Shown: positions 42,098 through 51,612 of the stretch, one piece after another
Layout: every line of letters starts with the position of its first letter
Position numbering within the stretch: the first letter of the stretch is position 1
Notes under the pieces: generated by a model
The model's input: only the letters and a program-made list of their open reading frames with translations
What the model was told of the DNA's origin: nothing
The model's database searches: none
Position numbers and translations under genes: made by a program
Origin: CAIWHR01 sp963734085
Lineage (GTDB): Bacteria; Pseudomonadota; Gammaproteobacteria; Burkholderiales; Casimicrobiaceae
Assembly (NCBI GenBank): GCA_963734085.1
Contig: CAVTFT010000006.1
Span: 1 to 64,000 of the forward strand
Direction: 5' to 3'
DNA: 64,000 nt

Positions 42098-43315
42098 CTA
42101 GAACAATATGCCGAACAGCATTTTCAGAAGTTCTTCCAGCGGCATCATCGTGAGCAGCAGCGGCACGATCGGAACGAGTGTCGCGGCGGCGAGGCGCACG
42201 ACGGCGTCCCGCGTGATCGGCGCGATGCGCATCGCTCGCACCAGCTCGTAGCTGTTGCCGAGATCGGCAAGCGACTGCAGGTCGGCGCTGCCCACGAACG
42301 GCTCGTTGGCGGCCGCACCGCCGCGCAGCCATTTGGCATCGAACTCGCGCACGTAGCGCTCGGCCAGCGTTCCGTACTCGCGCAGGCCTTGCCGCTTCGC
42401 CTGAGCGAGCGCAGGCGCAAACAACAGCAGCGGCCCGAGGATCACGCACAGTACGAACACGACCATGACAGCGATCTCCGCCTTGAATTGAGTCAGCGCG
42501 GCGCCGGCGAAGAAGATGCGGTTGGCAAGCAGTCCGGCAAGCATCGCGCCATGCGCCACGGCGAGCACGGCGAAGGCATAGGCCGTATTGGCCACAAATC
42601 CCAGACCGCCGACGCGATCCGGATGCGTGGGAACGAGGCTCAACTCGATGCGCGACACCTGCCAGAGAAAGCGTATCCAGATAAACATCCGGAAATACCA
42701 GCGGCACAGCAGGAACTGGAAGATCGGCAGGCTCACGTAGCCATACCAGATTCCCGCGACAGAGAGCTTCGAGCCCTCGGCAGACGGTGTCGCGTACCAC
42801 GTCGCCGTGCCGAGAGCCAGGTACTGGCGCCACACGACCAGGATGCCGACGCCGTAGACGAATGCGATCAGCAGCACCTCGGCGAGCACCGAGTTGCGGA
42901 GCCGGAATGCCGACGCGACGGCCGCCTCGAACCGAGTGATCGCGCTTTCCGGGATGAGGTTCCGCTCCAGGAATTGCTGCACGAGCGGACGCATGCGCCG
43001 ATGCACCACCAGCTCCGCGATGATCAGCAACGGCAGCGTGACGAGGAAGCGGATGTGAGCTTCCACATCCTTCAGGAACGGCACGGCCACACCGCCGTCC
43101 AGCAACCGTCCTTCGATTGCCGAGAGCACGAGCAGCGGCAGCCACGCCAGCAACGCGAAGACGATGATTCGCTGGCGCACCAGCATCAGCGCATCGTCGG
43201 ACAGATGCGCCCGACGCAGGAGCTGGAAGAGCGGCCCGCCCAGGACGAGCGAGAAGTCCGGCGGATTCCGGAACGAGGCTAGACCTTCAGACGATGCTGG
43301 CGCGAGGGGATTCAC
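42098..43315 (-). CDS. hypothetical integral membrane protein
   Basis: Unrecognised membrane protein of 405 residues with about six to seven hydrophobic segments: residues 48-65 (RIIVFALLAWLPLLVLSAI), 88-104 (FLVTLPLLIIAELVV), 140-160, 192-210, 258-280 and 300-320, and a final one near the C-terminus (LVPIVPLLLTMMPLEELL). Cytoplasmic loops are Arg rich. GTG 43315 has AAGGA seven bases upstream and is chosen as start; the frame continues upstream but antisense to the SulP gene. It is divergent from SulP and precedes the barrel and glucosidase genes. I do not recognise a family. Confidence 0.7.
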   Translation of the reverse strand: MNPLAPASSEGLASFRNPPDFSLVLGGPLFQLLRRAHLSDDALMLVRQRIIVFALLAWLPLLVLSAIEGRLLDGGVAVPFLKDVEAHIRFLVTLPLLIIAELVVHRRMRPLVQQFLERNLIPESAITRFEAAVASAFRLRNSVLAEVLLIAFVYGVGILVVWRQYLALGTATWYATPSAEGSKLSVAGIWYGYVSLPIFQFLLCRWYFRMFIWIRFLWQVSRIELSLVPTHPDRVGGLGFVANTAYAFAVLAVAHGAMLAGLLANRIFFAGAALTQFKAEIAVMVVFVLCVILGPLLLFAPALAQAKRQGLREYGTLAERYVREFDAKWLRGGAAANEPFVGSADLQSLADLGNSYELVRAMRIAPITRDAVVRLAAATLVPIVPLLLTMMPLEELLKMLFGILF

Positions 43316-43458
43316 TGGCGGTCCTTCCCTGCCGGGGTGAAGCGCACGCGTTGGGGGCGCCAGTTGAGAGAGTGACCGCGACCGCGCTTGCCGGCTTTGC
43401 GCCAAGTCAAGACGGCGCCCAGTCGGGAGCCCGCACGGTGGGAAAGGGGATCGCGGGC

Positions 43459-43464
43459 TACAAT
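43459..43464 (+). promoter_or_regulatory. possible -10 element (TACAAT)
   Basis: TACAAT lies 70 bases upstream of the SulP ATG at 43535, inside the divergent gap. No matching -35 hexamer is obvious, so this is only a candidate promoter. Confidence 0.3.
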
Positions 43465-43534
43465 CGCGCTGGCCCGCGAAGCTCGTTGCGGAACTGGCCT
43501 CGAGCGTAGTCGCGCAGCCCCCAGGAGCAGCCGC

Positions 43535-45229
43535 ATGAATCAGGATCCGACCGCCGCGCCGGCGAGCCCGTTCGGTACCGCCGGCCTTCGCTTCGACGTC
43601 ATCGCTGGCTTGACCGCCGCCGCGGTCGTCCTGCCCAAGGCCATGGCCTACGCGACCGTCGCCGGGTTGCCCGTCGCCGTCGGTCTCTACACCGCCTTCA
43701 TCCCGATGGTGGTCTACGCGCTGCTCGGCACGTCGCGGGTGCTTAGCGTGAGCTCTACCACCACTCTGGCGATACTGGCCGGCACGCAGCTTGGCCTCGT
43801 GGTGCCGGACGGCGACCCGGCGAGACTGGTGACCGCGACCGCCACGCTGACGGCGCTGGTCGGAGCGATGCTCGTGGTGGCGAGGCTGATGCGTCTCGGA
43901 TTCGTCGCCAATTTCATTTCCGCGCCGGTGCTGACCGGCTTCAAGGCGGGCATCGGTCTCGTGATCGTGCTGGACCAGGTGCCGAAGCTGCTCGGGATCC
44001 ACATCACGAAGCAAGGATTTTTCACCGATGTCCTTAGCGTTGTGCAGCATGTTCCCGACACTTCGTTGATCACGCTGGCGGTGGCCGTGGCGACGTTCGC
44101 GGTGCTGATTGGCATGGAGCGGCTGTGGCCGCATTCGCCGGCCCCGCTGGTCGCGGTCGGGGGCGGCATTGCCGCGTCGTGGTTCTTCGGCCTGAAGGCC
44201 CTGGGCGTCTCGACGGTCGGACTAATACCGCAAGGATTCCCTTCGCTCACGCTGCCGGACCTCGCACTCATCGGGCAACTCGTACCGGGAGCGCTCGGGA
44301 TCGCGCTCATGAGCTTCACCGAAACGATCGCCGCGGGCCGCGCCTTTGCGCGCCTGGACGATCCTCCGATCAACGCGAACCGCGAGCTGGTCGCCACAGG
44401 TGCAGCCAATCTCGGGGGTGCGCTGTTTGGCGCGATGCCGGCCGGCGGCGGCACGTCGCAAACGGCCGTAGTTCGCGCCTCAGGCGGACGGTCGCAGAAG
44501 GCGTCGCTCGTAACCGCGGTCGCCGCCGTGGCGACGATGCTGTTGCTGGCACCGATACTGGGCCTGATGCCGAACGCGACGCTTGCGGCGGTCGTCATCG
44601 TCTATTCGGTCGGTTTGATCCAGCCTGCCGAGTTCCGTGCCATCCGCGCCGTCCGCACGATGGAATTCCGCTGGGCGTTGATCGCGTGCGTCGGCGTCCT
44701 GGCGTTCGGCACGCTCAAGGGCATCGTCGTGGCCATCATCGTATCCATGATCGGGCTCGCGAGCCAGGTCGCCCGTCCCAACGTGTACGTCATCGGCCGC
44801 AAGCGTGGGGCCGACGTGCTGCGGCCGTTGTCCCAGGAACATCCGGATGACGAGACCTTCGAGGGGCTGCTGATCCTGCGGCCGGAGGGACGACTCTTCT
44901 TCGCCAATGCACAGAATGTGTCGGATCAGGTCAACGCGCTGGCGACGCAGTACAAGCCGCGCGTGGTGGCGATCGACATGAGCCGCGTGCCCGACATCGA
45001 ATACTCGGCACTGCAGGCGCTGATGGAGGCCGAGAAGCGCGCGACCGAGCGCGGTGCCGTCGTGTGGCTGGTGGGGCTCAACCCCGGCGCGCTCGAAGTC
45101 GTGCGCAATGCCGGCCTGTACGAGCGCCTCGGCCGCGAGCGGATGTTGTTCAACGCGCGCGCGGCGATCGAACGCTACCAGGCGCTGCAGGCAACTGCGG
45201 AAGGCGCGACACCCACTTCCGCACGCTGA
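43535..45229 (+). CDS. SulP-family anion transporter with STAS domain
   Basis: Inner-membrane SLC26/SulP transporter, 564 residues. Residues 15-420 are the TM region (GLTAAAVVLPKAMAYATVAGLPVAVGLYTAFIPMVVYALLGTSRVLSVSSTT; FISAPVLTGFKAGIGLVI). Residues about 438-555 are a STAS domain (FEGLLILRPEGRLFFANAQNV, VAIDMSRVPDIEYSALQALMEAEKRA). CAGGAGC precedes ATG 43535. These proteins exchange or co-transport sulfate, bicarbonate, dicarboxylates or other anions; the ion is not told by sequence. It is divergent from the membrane protein at 42098 and precedes the RND operon by 180 bases. Confidence 0.9.
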   Translation: MNQDPTAAPASPFGTAGLRFDVIAGLTAAAVVLPKAMAYATVAGLPVAVGLYTAFIPMVVYALLGTSRVLSVSSTTTLAILAGTQLGLVVPDGDPARLVTATATLTALVGAMLVVARLMRLGFVANFISAPVLTGFKAGIGLVIVLDQVPKLLGIHITKQGFFTDVLSVVQHVPDTSLITLAVAVATFAVLIGMERLWPHSPAPLVAVGGGIAASWFFGLKALGVSTVGLIPQGFPSLTLPDLALIGQLVPGALGIALMSFTETIAAGRAFARLDDPPINANRELVATGAANLGGALFGAMPAGGGTSQTAVVRASGGRSQKASLVTAVAAVATMLLLAPILGLMPNATLAAVVIVYSVGLIQPAEFRAIRAVRTMEFRWALIACVGVLAFGTLKGIVVAIIVSMIGLASQVARPNVYVIGRKRGADVLRPLSQEHPDDETFEGLLILRPEGRLFFANAQNVSDQVNALATQYKPRVVAIDMSRVPDIEYSALQALMEAEKRATERGAVVWLVGLNPGALEVVRNAGLYERLGRERMLFNARAAIERYQALQATAEGATPTSAR

Positions 45230-45408
45230 TCGGAAGGTCTTTTGGTTGCTCGGGTCGGGCGTCATGCCGGACCTGCGGCGGCGGAGACGGCCGCGCGTGA
45301 GTCGACAAAATCGAGGCGGTGCGGTACAAATGCCGGCTGCCGCGGCCGTGATCGCAAGTCAGCGAGTGGCCTGTCATTTCCCCGTCCTTCCGTCGGGAGT
45401 ATTCGCCC

Positions 45409-46902
45409 ATGAATCCTGCCCGTGCATCGACGTCGCAGGCGCTGACGGTCACGCTGCTCGTGTCGCTCGCCCTGCTCGCCGGTTGCGGCAAGGATGACAA
45501 GAAGACCGCCGAGCGGCCACCGGCTGATGTGACGGTGCTGACCGTCGCACCGCGCGATACGCCGGTGTCGGCCACGTACGTCGCCCAGACGCAGAGCTCG
45601 CAGGCCGTCAATATCCAGGCGCGCGTTTCCGGCTTCCTCGACAAGCGGGTCTACGTCGAGGGCTCGGTGGTCAAAGCGGGGCAGGTGCTCTTCCAGATGG
45701 ACCAGAAGCCGTTCCAGACGCAGGTCGATGCGCAGAACGCAGCGCTGGCGCGCAACCAGGCGTCGCTCGAAGTCGCCAAGGCGAACCTCGCGCGCACCAA
45801 GCCGCTCGCGGAACAAAATGCGCTATCGCAGAAGGACCTCGACGACGCGCAGGGCCAGTACGATTCCGCCGCCGCGGCGGTCGAGCAGGGAAAGGCGCAG
45901 CTCGAGGAAGCGAAGCTCAACCTCTCCTACACGACGATCACGTCGCCGGTCACCGGCGTCTCGAGCTTCGCGGCGGTCGCCGATGGAACATACCTCGATG
46001 CGAAGAACGCGCAGCTCACGACCGTGTCGGTGCTGACACCGATGTGGATCAACTTCAGCATCTCCGAGAACGAGATGGAGCGGATCCGCAACGAGGTCAA
46101 GTCGGGCCTGCTGCGGCTGCCCGAGAATCGAAGCTTCCTGGTCGAGATCGAGCTCGTCGACGGGTCGATCTTCCCGCACACGGGCAGGATCACGTTCGCC
46201 GACCCGTCGTACAACCCCCAGACGGGTACCTTCCTGATCCGCGCTTCCGTGGACAATCCGGACGGCGTGCTGCGGCCGAACCAGTACGTCCGCACGCGAC
46301 TGATTGGCGCCGTGCGGCCCAACTCGATCCTCGTCCCGCAGCGCGCGGTCCAGCAGGGCGCGGGCGGCCATTTCGTCTGGGTCGTCAACAAGGCCGGCAA
46401 GGCCGAGCAGCGGCCGGTGCAGGTTGGCGACTGGTACGGCGATTCGTGGTTCATCTCGCAGGGTCTCGCTGCCGGCGACCAGGTCGTCGTCGACGGCGCG
46501 CTGCGCCTCGCGCCGGATGCGCCGGTCAAGGCGACGGCCCACGTACCGAAGCCCGGTGCGCCCGAGACCGCGCCGATGTCGGCGCCCGCCGGCGCATCGT
46601 TGACGGTCCGTTTCGCGTCGGGCAAGTCGACGCTCGACGCCGAAGCGCTGCGCCTGCTCAAGGGCTTCGCTCCCGCGATGAAGGCCGGGCCGAACGCGAT
46701 CGACGTCACCGGTTTCGCGGACCGCACCGGCGACCACGCCGCCAACGTCGAGCTCGCCAAGCGACGCGCGGCGGCGGTGCGCGACGCGCTCGTCGCCGAG
46801 GGCATCCCGGCCGATCGAATCCGGCTCAAAGCGCCGCAGGATGTCACCGGGACCGGCAGCGACGAGCAGGCACGGCGCGTCGAGCTCGCGGTCGGCCACT
46901 AG
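45409..46902 (+). CDS. RND periplasmic adaptor with C-terminal OmpA-like domain
   Basis: Lipoprotein membrane-fusion subunit of a tripartite HAE1-RND pump, 497 residues, with an unusual extra domain. Lipobox LLAGC (Cys26). Adaptor region residues 40-380: lipoyl halves QARVSGFLDKRVYVEGSVVKAGQVLFQMD and ITSPVTGVSSFAAVADGTYL, an alpha hairpin at 105-175, beta-barrel ISFADPSYNPQTGTFLIRA-like at 257-280, and MP domain to 375. After a Pro-Ala linker, residues 395-497 form an OmpA/MotB-like peptidoglycan-binding domain: LTVRFASGKSTLDAEALRLL, GFADRTGDHAAN, AKRRAAAVRDALVAEGIPADRI, and ARRVELAV. The peptidoglycan-contact pair Asp438 and Arg453 has the same spacing as OmpA Asp271/Arg286. Start of a three-gene pump operon. 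Confidence 0.9.
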   Translation: MNPARASTSQALTVTLLVSLALLAGCGKDDKKTAERPPADVTVLTVAPRDTPVSATYVAQTQSSQAVNIQARVSGFLDKRVYVEGSVVKAGQVLFQMDQKPFQTQVDAQNAALARNQASLEVAKANLARTKPLAEQNALSQKDLDDAQGQYDSAAAAVEQGKAQLEEAKLNLSYTTITSPVTGVSSFAAVADGTYLDAKNAQLTTVSVLTPMWINFSISENEMERIRNEVKSGLLRLPENRSFLVEIELVDGSIFPHTGRITFADPSYNPQTGTFLIRASVDNPDGVLRPNQYVRTRLIGAVRPNSILVPQRAVQQGAGGHFVWVVNKAGKAEQRPVQVGDWYGDSWFISQGLAAGDQVVVDGALRLAPDAPVKATAHVPKPGAPETAPMSAPAGASLTVRFASGKSTLDAEALRLLKGFAPAMKAGPNAIDVTGFADRTGDHAANVELAKRRAAAVRDALVAEGIPADRIRLKAPQDVTGTGSDEQARRVELAVGH

Positions 46903-46914
46903 GCGCACACAATC

Positions 46915-49900
46915 ATGTTCTCGCGCTTTTTCGTCGAGCGGCCGATCTTCGCCGCGGTCATCTCGATCCTGCTCTGCATCGCGGGCCTTGTGTCAATGGT
47001 GGTGCTGCCGGTCCAGCAGTACCCGACGATCACGCCGGTGCAGGTCACCGTGTCGGCGACGTATCCCGGCGCCGATTCGAAGACGCTCGCCGACTCGGTG
47101 GCCGCGCCGATCGAGGCGCAGATCAACGGCGTCGACAACATGCTCTACATGGTGTCGACCTCCTCGGCCAACGGCCAGCTCACGCTGACCGTCTATTTCT
47201 CGCTCGACACCAATCCCGACATCGCGCAGGTGCAGGTGCAGAACCGCGTCAACCTCGCGCTGCCGCAGCTGCCGACGGCGGTCACCCAGCTCGGGGTCTC
47301 GGTGCAGAAGAAGTCGTCGTCGATCATGATGCTGATCGGCGTGTTTGCGAAGGGCGAGCGCTACACGTCCGACTACGTCGCGAACTTCGCCAACGTCTAC
47401 GTGCTCGACGCGCTGAAACGCGTGCCCGGCGCCGGGCAGGCGCAGGTGATGGGCGTCGCGGACCAGGCGATGCGGATCTGGATGAATCCGGACCGGATGG
47501 CCTCGCTCGGCATTACGACCTCCGACATCGCGAACGCCGTCAACAAGCAGAACGCGCTCTTCGGCGCGGGCCAGATCGGCCAGCAGCCGACCGCAGGCGC
47601 GGTCGAGCTCACCTTTCCTGTCGTCACGCAGGCGCCGTTCCTCGATCCGCGGCAGTACGAGAACATCATCCTCAAGGCGAGCCAGGACGGCAGCGCGATC
47701 GTGCGGCTCGGCGACGTCGCGCGGGCCGAGGTGGGGCTGCGCCAGTACATCGTCGAGTCGAAGCTGAACGGCACGCCGACGACCTTCCTCGCTGTCTATC
47801 TGCAGCCCGGCGCGAACGGCCTCACCGTGTCGAAGGCGGTGCGCCAGACGCTCGCCGACATGAAGGCGCGGTTCCCCGAGGGGATCGACTACGTCGTCGC
47901 GCTCGACACCAACGACTTCGTCCGGCTGTCGATCGAAGAGGTGATCCACACGCTGGTCGAGGCGGTCGTCCTCGTCGTGCTGATCGTCTACCTGTTCCTG
48001 CAGAGCATCCGCACGACGATCATCTGCACCGTGGCGATCTTCGTCTCGCTGGTAACGACGCTCGCGGGCATGCTCGCGCTCGGCTTCTCGATCAACCTCA
48101 TCACCCTGTTCGGTCTCGTGCTGGCGATCGGCATCGTCGTCGACGACGCGATCGTCGTCACCGAGAACGTCGAGCGGATCATGCACCAGCACCACCTGGG
48201 GCCCAAGGAGGCGACGATCAAGGCAATGGGCGAGATCGCGAGCTCGCTCGTCGCGGTCGTGCTCGTGATGGCCTCGGTGTTCGTGCCGGCGGCGTTCCTG
48301 CCCGGCACCACCGGCCAGCTCTACAAGCAGTTCGCGATCACGATCGCGGTGTCGGTCGCGATCTCTGGCTTTGTCGCGCTGACGCTGACGCCGGCGATGT
48401 GCGCGCTCATGCTTTCGCACAACCCGCCGCCGCAGCGCGGCTTCTTCGCGTGGTTCAACCGGCAGGTCGACAAGCTGACGCGCGGCTTCGGGCACGCGGT
48501 CGAGTGGACGATCGCGCGCTCGGCGATTGCGCTCGTGCTCCTCGTCGGCTTCCTCTACCTCATCTACCATCTGTTCACCGTGCTGCCGTCGAGCTTCGTC
48601 CCGAACGAGGACCAGGGCTACGTGATGGCGGCAATCATCATGCCCGAGGCGGCCAGCATCGATCGCACGCAGGCGGTCGCCGAGAAAGTCGACACGATCT
48701 TCGCCAAGACGCCCGGAACGGACCTGCGCTCGATGATCACCGGCTACAGCCTGCTCGACAGCGGCTTCAAGACCAATTCCGGCGCCTTCTTCGTCACGCT
48801 CAAGGACTTCAAGGAGCGCTACGCGTCGACCGACGCCGCGCGCACGCAGAACGCGCGCGCGGTCCTCCTCCACATGTATGCCGAGGCGCAGAAGATCCAG
48901 GAGGCGATCGTGCTGCCGGTCGCCCCGCCGCCGATCCCCGGCATCGGCACGACGGGCGGCTTCGAGTTCTGGATCCAGGACACGGGGTCGGGCGACCCGT
49001 CGCAGTTGGACCAGGTGACGCAGGAACTTCTGGCGAAGGCACGCACGCGCCCCGAGCTCACGACACTCTCGTCGACGTTCCGCGCGAACACGCAGCAGCT
49101 CCGCGCGATCGTCGACCGCGACAAGGCGACACTGCTCGGCTGCTCGATCGACGACGTCTACAGCGCGATCCAGGCGCAGTTCGGCTCGCTCACCGCAAGC
49201 CAGTTCAACCAGTTCAGCCGCGTGTGGTGGGTGATCGTGCAGTCGGACGCGCGCTTCCGGCAGAACCCCGAGGACCTGACACGGCTCTACACGCGCTCGT
49301 CGAACGGCCAGATGGTGCCGCTTTCGGCGCTGGTCACGACGCAATGGGTCGCGGGTCCCGATCTGCTGCCGCACTTCAACGGCTTCCCCGCCGCAAAGGT
49401 CAATGGCAACGCGGCGCCGGGATACAGCTCCGGCGACGCCATCGCCACGATGGAGGCCGTGGCAACGGAGGTATTGCCGCCGGGGTACACGTTCGCGTGG
49501 TCGGGCCTCGCGTTCGAGGAGAAGAAATCGGGCGGAACCTCGTCGATCGCGTTCATCTTCGGGCTCATCATCGTGTTCCTCGTGCTCTCGGCGCAATACG
49601 AGTCGTGGACGCTGCCGGGCGCGGTGATGACGGCGGTGCCCTTTGGGATCCTGGGTGCGCTGATCACGAACTGGCTGCGCGGGCTCGAGAACGACGTCTA
49701 CTTCCAGATCGGTCTCCTCGTGCTGATCGGGCTCGGCGCGAAGAACGCGGTGCTGCGCGTCACCGCCGCCGTCGAGTTCCGGCACCAGGGCCACTCGATC
49801 ATGGAGGCGACGCGGCTCGCCGGCGAGCAACGGCTGCGACCGATCATCATGACATCGCTCGCGTTCGCTTTTGGGTGCCTCCCGCTCGCGCTCGCCCTCG

Positions 49901-50109
49901 GCGCGGGCGCCAATGCGCGTCACTCGATCGGCACCGGCATCATCGGCGGGATGATCGGCGAGACGACGCTCGCAATGCTGTACGTGCCGCTCTTCTTCTA
50001 CCTGTTCGACACGCTCGCCGAGCGCAGGGCCAAGGGGAAGGAAGCGCCGGCACCCGCGGATGCGAAGGCAGCCACGCCACCACCCCATGCGCCCCAGGAA
50101 GGCGACTGA
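46915..50109 (+). CDS. HAE1-family RND efflux permease
   Basis: Inner-membrane proton-driven efflux pump of the AcrB/MexB family, 1064 residues. Seen: MFSRFFVERPIFAAVISILL opening, the porter repeats, TM4 GLVLAIGIVVDDAIVVTENVERI with the proton-relay pair Asp410/Asp411, TM10 LIGLGAKNAVLRV with the relay Lys near residue 942, and GFVALTLTPAMCALML. It begins 12 bases after the adaptor and ends 1 base before the outer-membrane subunit. Substrates are probably drugs, dyes or organic compounds; the exact set is unknown. Confidence 0.95.
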   Translation: MFSRFFVERPIFAAVISILLCIAGLVSMVVLPVQQYPTITPVQVTVSATYPGADSKTLADSVAAPIEAQINGVDNMLYMVSTSSANGQLTLTVYFSLDTNPDIAQVQVQNRVNLALPQLPTAVTQLGVSVQKKSSSIMMLIGVFAKGERYTSDYVANFANVYVLDALKRVPGAGQAQVMGVADQAMRIWMNPDRMASLGITTSDIANAVNKQNALFGAGQIGQQPTAGAVELTFPVVTQAPFLDPRQYENIILKASQDGSAIVRLGDVARAEVGLRQYIVESKLNGTPTTFLAVYLQPGANGLTVSKAVRQTLADMKARFPEGIDYVVALDTNDFVRLSIEEVIHTLVEAVVLVVLIVYLFLQSIRTTIICTVAIFVSLVTTLAGMLALGFSINLITLFGLVLAIGIVVDDAIVVTENVERIMHQHHLGPKEATIKAMGEIASSLVAVVLVMASVFVPAAFLPGTTGQLYKQFAITIAVSVAISGFVALTLTPAMCALMLSHNPPPQRGFFAWFNRQVDKLTRGFGHAVEWTIARSAIALVLLVGFLYLIYHLFTVLPSSFVPNEDQGYVMAAIIMPEAASIDRTQAVAEKVDTIFAKTPGTDLRSMITGYSLLDSGFKTNSGAFFVTLKDFKERYASTDAARTQNARAVLLHMYAEAQKIQEAIVLPVAPPPIPGIGTTGGFEFWIQDTGSGDPSQLDQVTQELLAKARTRPELTTLSSTFRANTQQLRAIVDRDKATLLGCSIDDVYSAIQAQFGSLTASQFNQFSRVWWVIVQSDARFRQNPEDLTRLYTRSSNGQMVPLSALVTTQWVAGPDLLPHFNGFPAAKVNGNAAPGYSSGDAIATMEAVATEVLPPGYTFAWSGLAFEEKKSGGTSSIAFIFGLIIVFLVLSAQYESWTLPGAVMTAVPFGILGALITNWLRGLENDVYFQIGLLVLIGLGAKNAVLRVTAAVEFRHQGHSIMEATRLAGEQRLRPIIMTSLAFAFGCLPLALALGAGANARHSIGTGIIGGMIGETTLAMLYVPLFFYLFDTLAERRAKGKEAPAPADAKAATPPPHAPQEGD

Positions 50110-50110
50110 G

Positions 50111-51574
50111 ATGCGCGCCGGCAGAATGGCGCTCTTCGCTGCGCTGCTCATGAGCGGCTGCATGATGGGGCCCGACTATCAGCGGCCAGCAATCGACTCG
50201 CCCAACGCCTTCCGCTACGAGCCGAAGGATGCCGCCGACACGGCGAACACCGAGTGGTGGAAGCAGTTCAACGATCCGGTGCTCGACGGGTTGATTGCCG
50301 AAGCGCTCGCGCACAACCTGAACGTCAAGGTCGCCGCCGCCAACGTCGAGCAGGCTGCTGGCGTGTTGACGCAGACGCGCTCAGCGCTGTTTCCGCAGAT
50401 CGGCTACGACGGCACCGCCGCGAGGGCGCGCGCGACAGAGGCGGGCAGCACGCCTGAGCTTGCGCGGCTCATCCCCAATCCGCAGAGCTCCTACCAGGCG
50501 TTGCTCACCGCGAGCTGGGAAATCGATCTGTGGGGACGCATTCGACGCTTGAGCGAGTCCTCGCGCGCCAACCTGCTCGCGACCGACGAGGCGCGCAAAG
50601 GCGTGATCCTGTCGCTCGTCGCCTCCGTCGCCGGCAACTACCTCACCCTGCGCGGCCTGGATGAGCAGCTCGTGATCGCGAAGCAGACGCTCGCAGCGTA
50701 TGGCGAGTCGGTGCGGCTGTTCAAATTGCAGTTTCAGTATGGCCAGGTGTCGCAGATGAACGTCTCGCAGGTCGAGTCGCAGTACGAGACGGCCGCTGCG
50801 CAGATACCGCAGATCGAATCCCAGCTCGCCCAGACGGAGAACTCGCTGTCGGTGCTGCTCGGACGAAATCCAGGCGCGATTCCGCGGGGCAAGTCGGTCT
50901 ACGATCTGGTGCAGCCGACAGTACCGGCCGGCGTGCCGTCGGCGCTGCTCGAGCGCAGGCCCGACCTCGTCCAGGCGGAAGACTCGCTCATCGCCGCCAA
51001 TGCGCAGATCGGCGCGGCCAAGGCGCTCTATTTCCCGACGATTTCGCTCACCGGCACAGGCGGGTCGTCGAGCGCCGCGCTGTCGAATCTGTTCACGGGT
51101 CCGGCACGGGTGTGGAGCTACGCCGGACAGCTCACCGGACCGATCTTCACGTTCGGCGCGGTGAGCGGCCAGGTGGCGCAAGCGGAAGCCGCGCAGCAGT
51201 CGGCGCTCTACAGCTACAAGCTGTCGATCCAGAACGCCTTCGCCGACGTCGAGAGTGCGCTGGTCGCAAGCCAGAAGTTGAAGGAGCAGCAGGCGGCGCA
51301 GGAGCGCCTCGTCGCTGCGCTGAAGAGCTACGCGCAGCTCGCGACGCTGCAATACAACGGCGGCTATACGTCGTACACGACGGTGCTGCAGGCCGAGCAG
51401 TCGCTCTTCCCGGCCCAGCTCACGCTGGCGTCGGTCCGCGCGCAGGTGTTCACATCGAGCGTGAACATCTACAAGGCAATGGGCGGCGGCTGGGTCGTCG
51501 AAGCAGACAAGCTCACCGGTGACCGCGCGCCGCCGGTCGCCGAGCGTGAGACGGGCCTGCCGCCGGCGTTCTAG
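50111..51574 (+). CDS. NodT-type outer-membrane factor of RND pump
   Basis: TolC-like outer-membrane channel lipoprotein, 487 residues, NodT subfamily. Lipobox LLMSGC (Cys near residue 17), then MGPDYQRP, the typical opening. Repeats: WWKQFNDPVLDGLIAEALAHNLNVKVAAANVEQAAG, LLTASWEIDLWGRIRRLSESS, and the second half LLERRPDLVQAEDSLIAANAQIGAAKALYFPTISL. ATG 50111 has AGGAAGG upstream; ATG 50126 is an alternative. It is the third gene of the adaptor-permease-channel operon. Confidence 0.93.
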   Translation: MRAGRMALFAALLMSGCMMGPDYQRPAIDSPNAFRYEPKDAADTANTEWWKQFNDPVLDGLIAEALAHNLNVKVAAANVEQAAGVLTQTRSALFPQIGYDGTAARARATEAGSTPELARLIPNPQSSYQALLTASWEIDLWGRIRRLSESSRANLLATDEARKGVILSLVASVAGNYLTLRGLDEQLVIAKQTLAAYGESVRLFKLQFQYGQVSQMNVSQVESQYETAAAQIPQIESQLAQTENSLSVLLGRNPGAIPRGKSVYDLVQPTVPAGVPSALLERRPDLVQAEDSLIAANAQIGAAKALYFPTISLTGTGGSSSAALSNLFTGPARVWSYAGQLTGPIFTFGAVSGQVAQAEAAQQSALYSYKLSIQNAFADVESALVASQKLKEQQAAQERLVAALKSYAQLATLQYNGGYTSYTTVLQAEQSLFPAQLTLASVRAQVFTSSVNIYKAMGGGWVVEADKLTGDRAPPVAERETGLPPAF

Positions 51575-51612
51575 CGTCCCTTTGCAAATGCAAGAACCGA
51601 GGAGAACCGATC

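Noticed and set aside
46044..50163. Very long open frames over the RND permease on both strands (1369 and 1056 codons)
   Set aside because: They are Arg-rich shadows of the RND gene, whose own frame has all family motifs.
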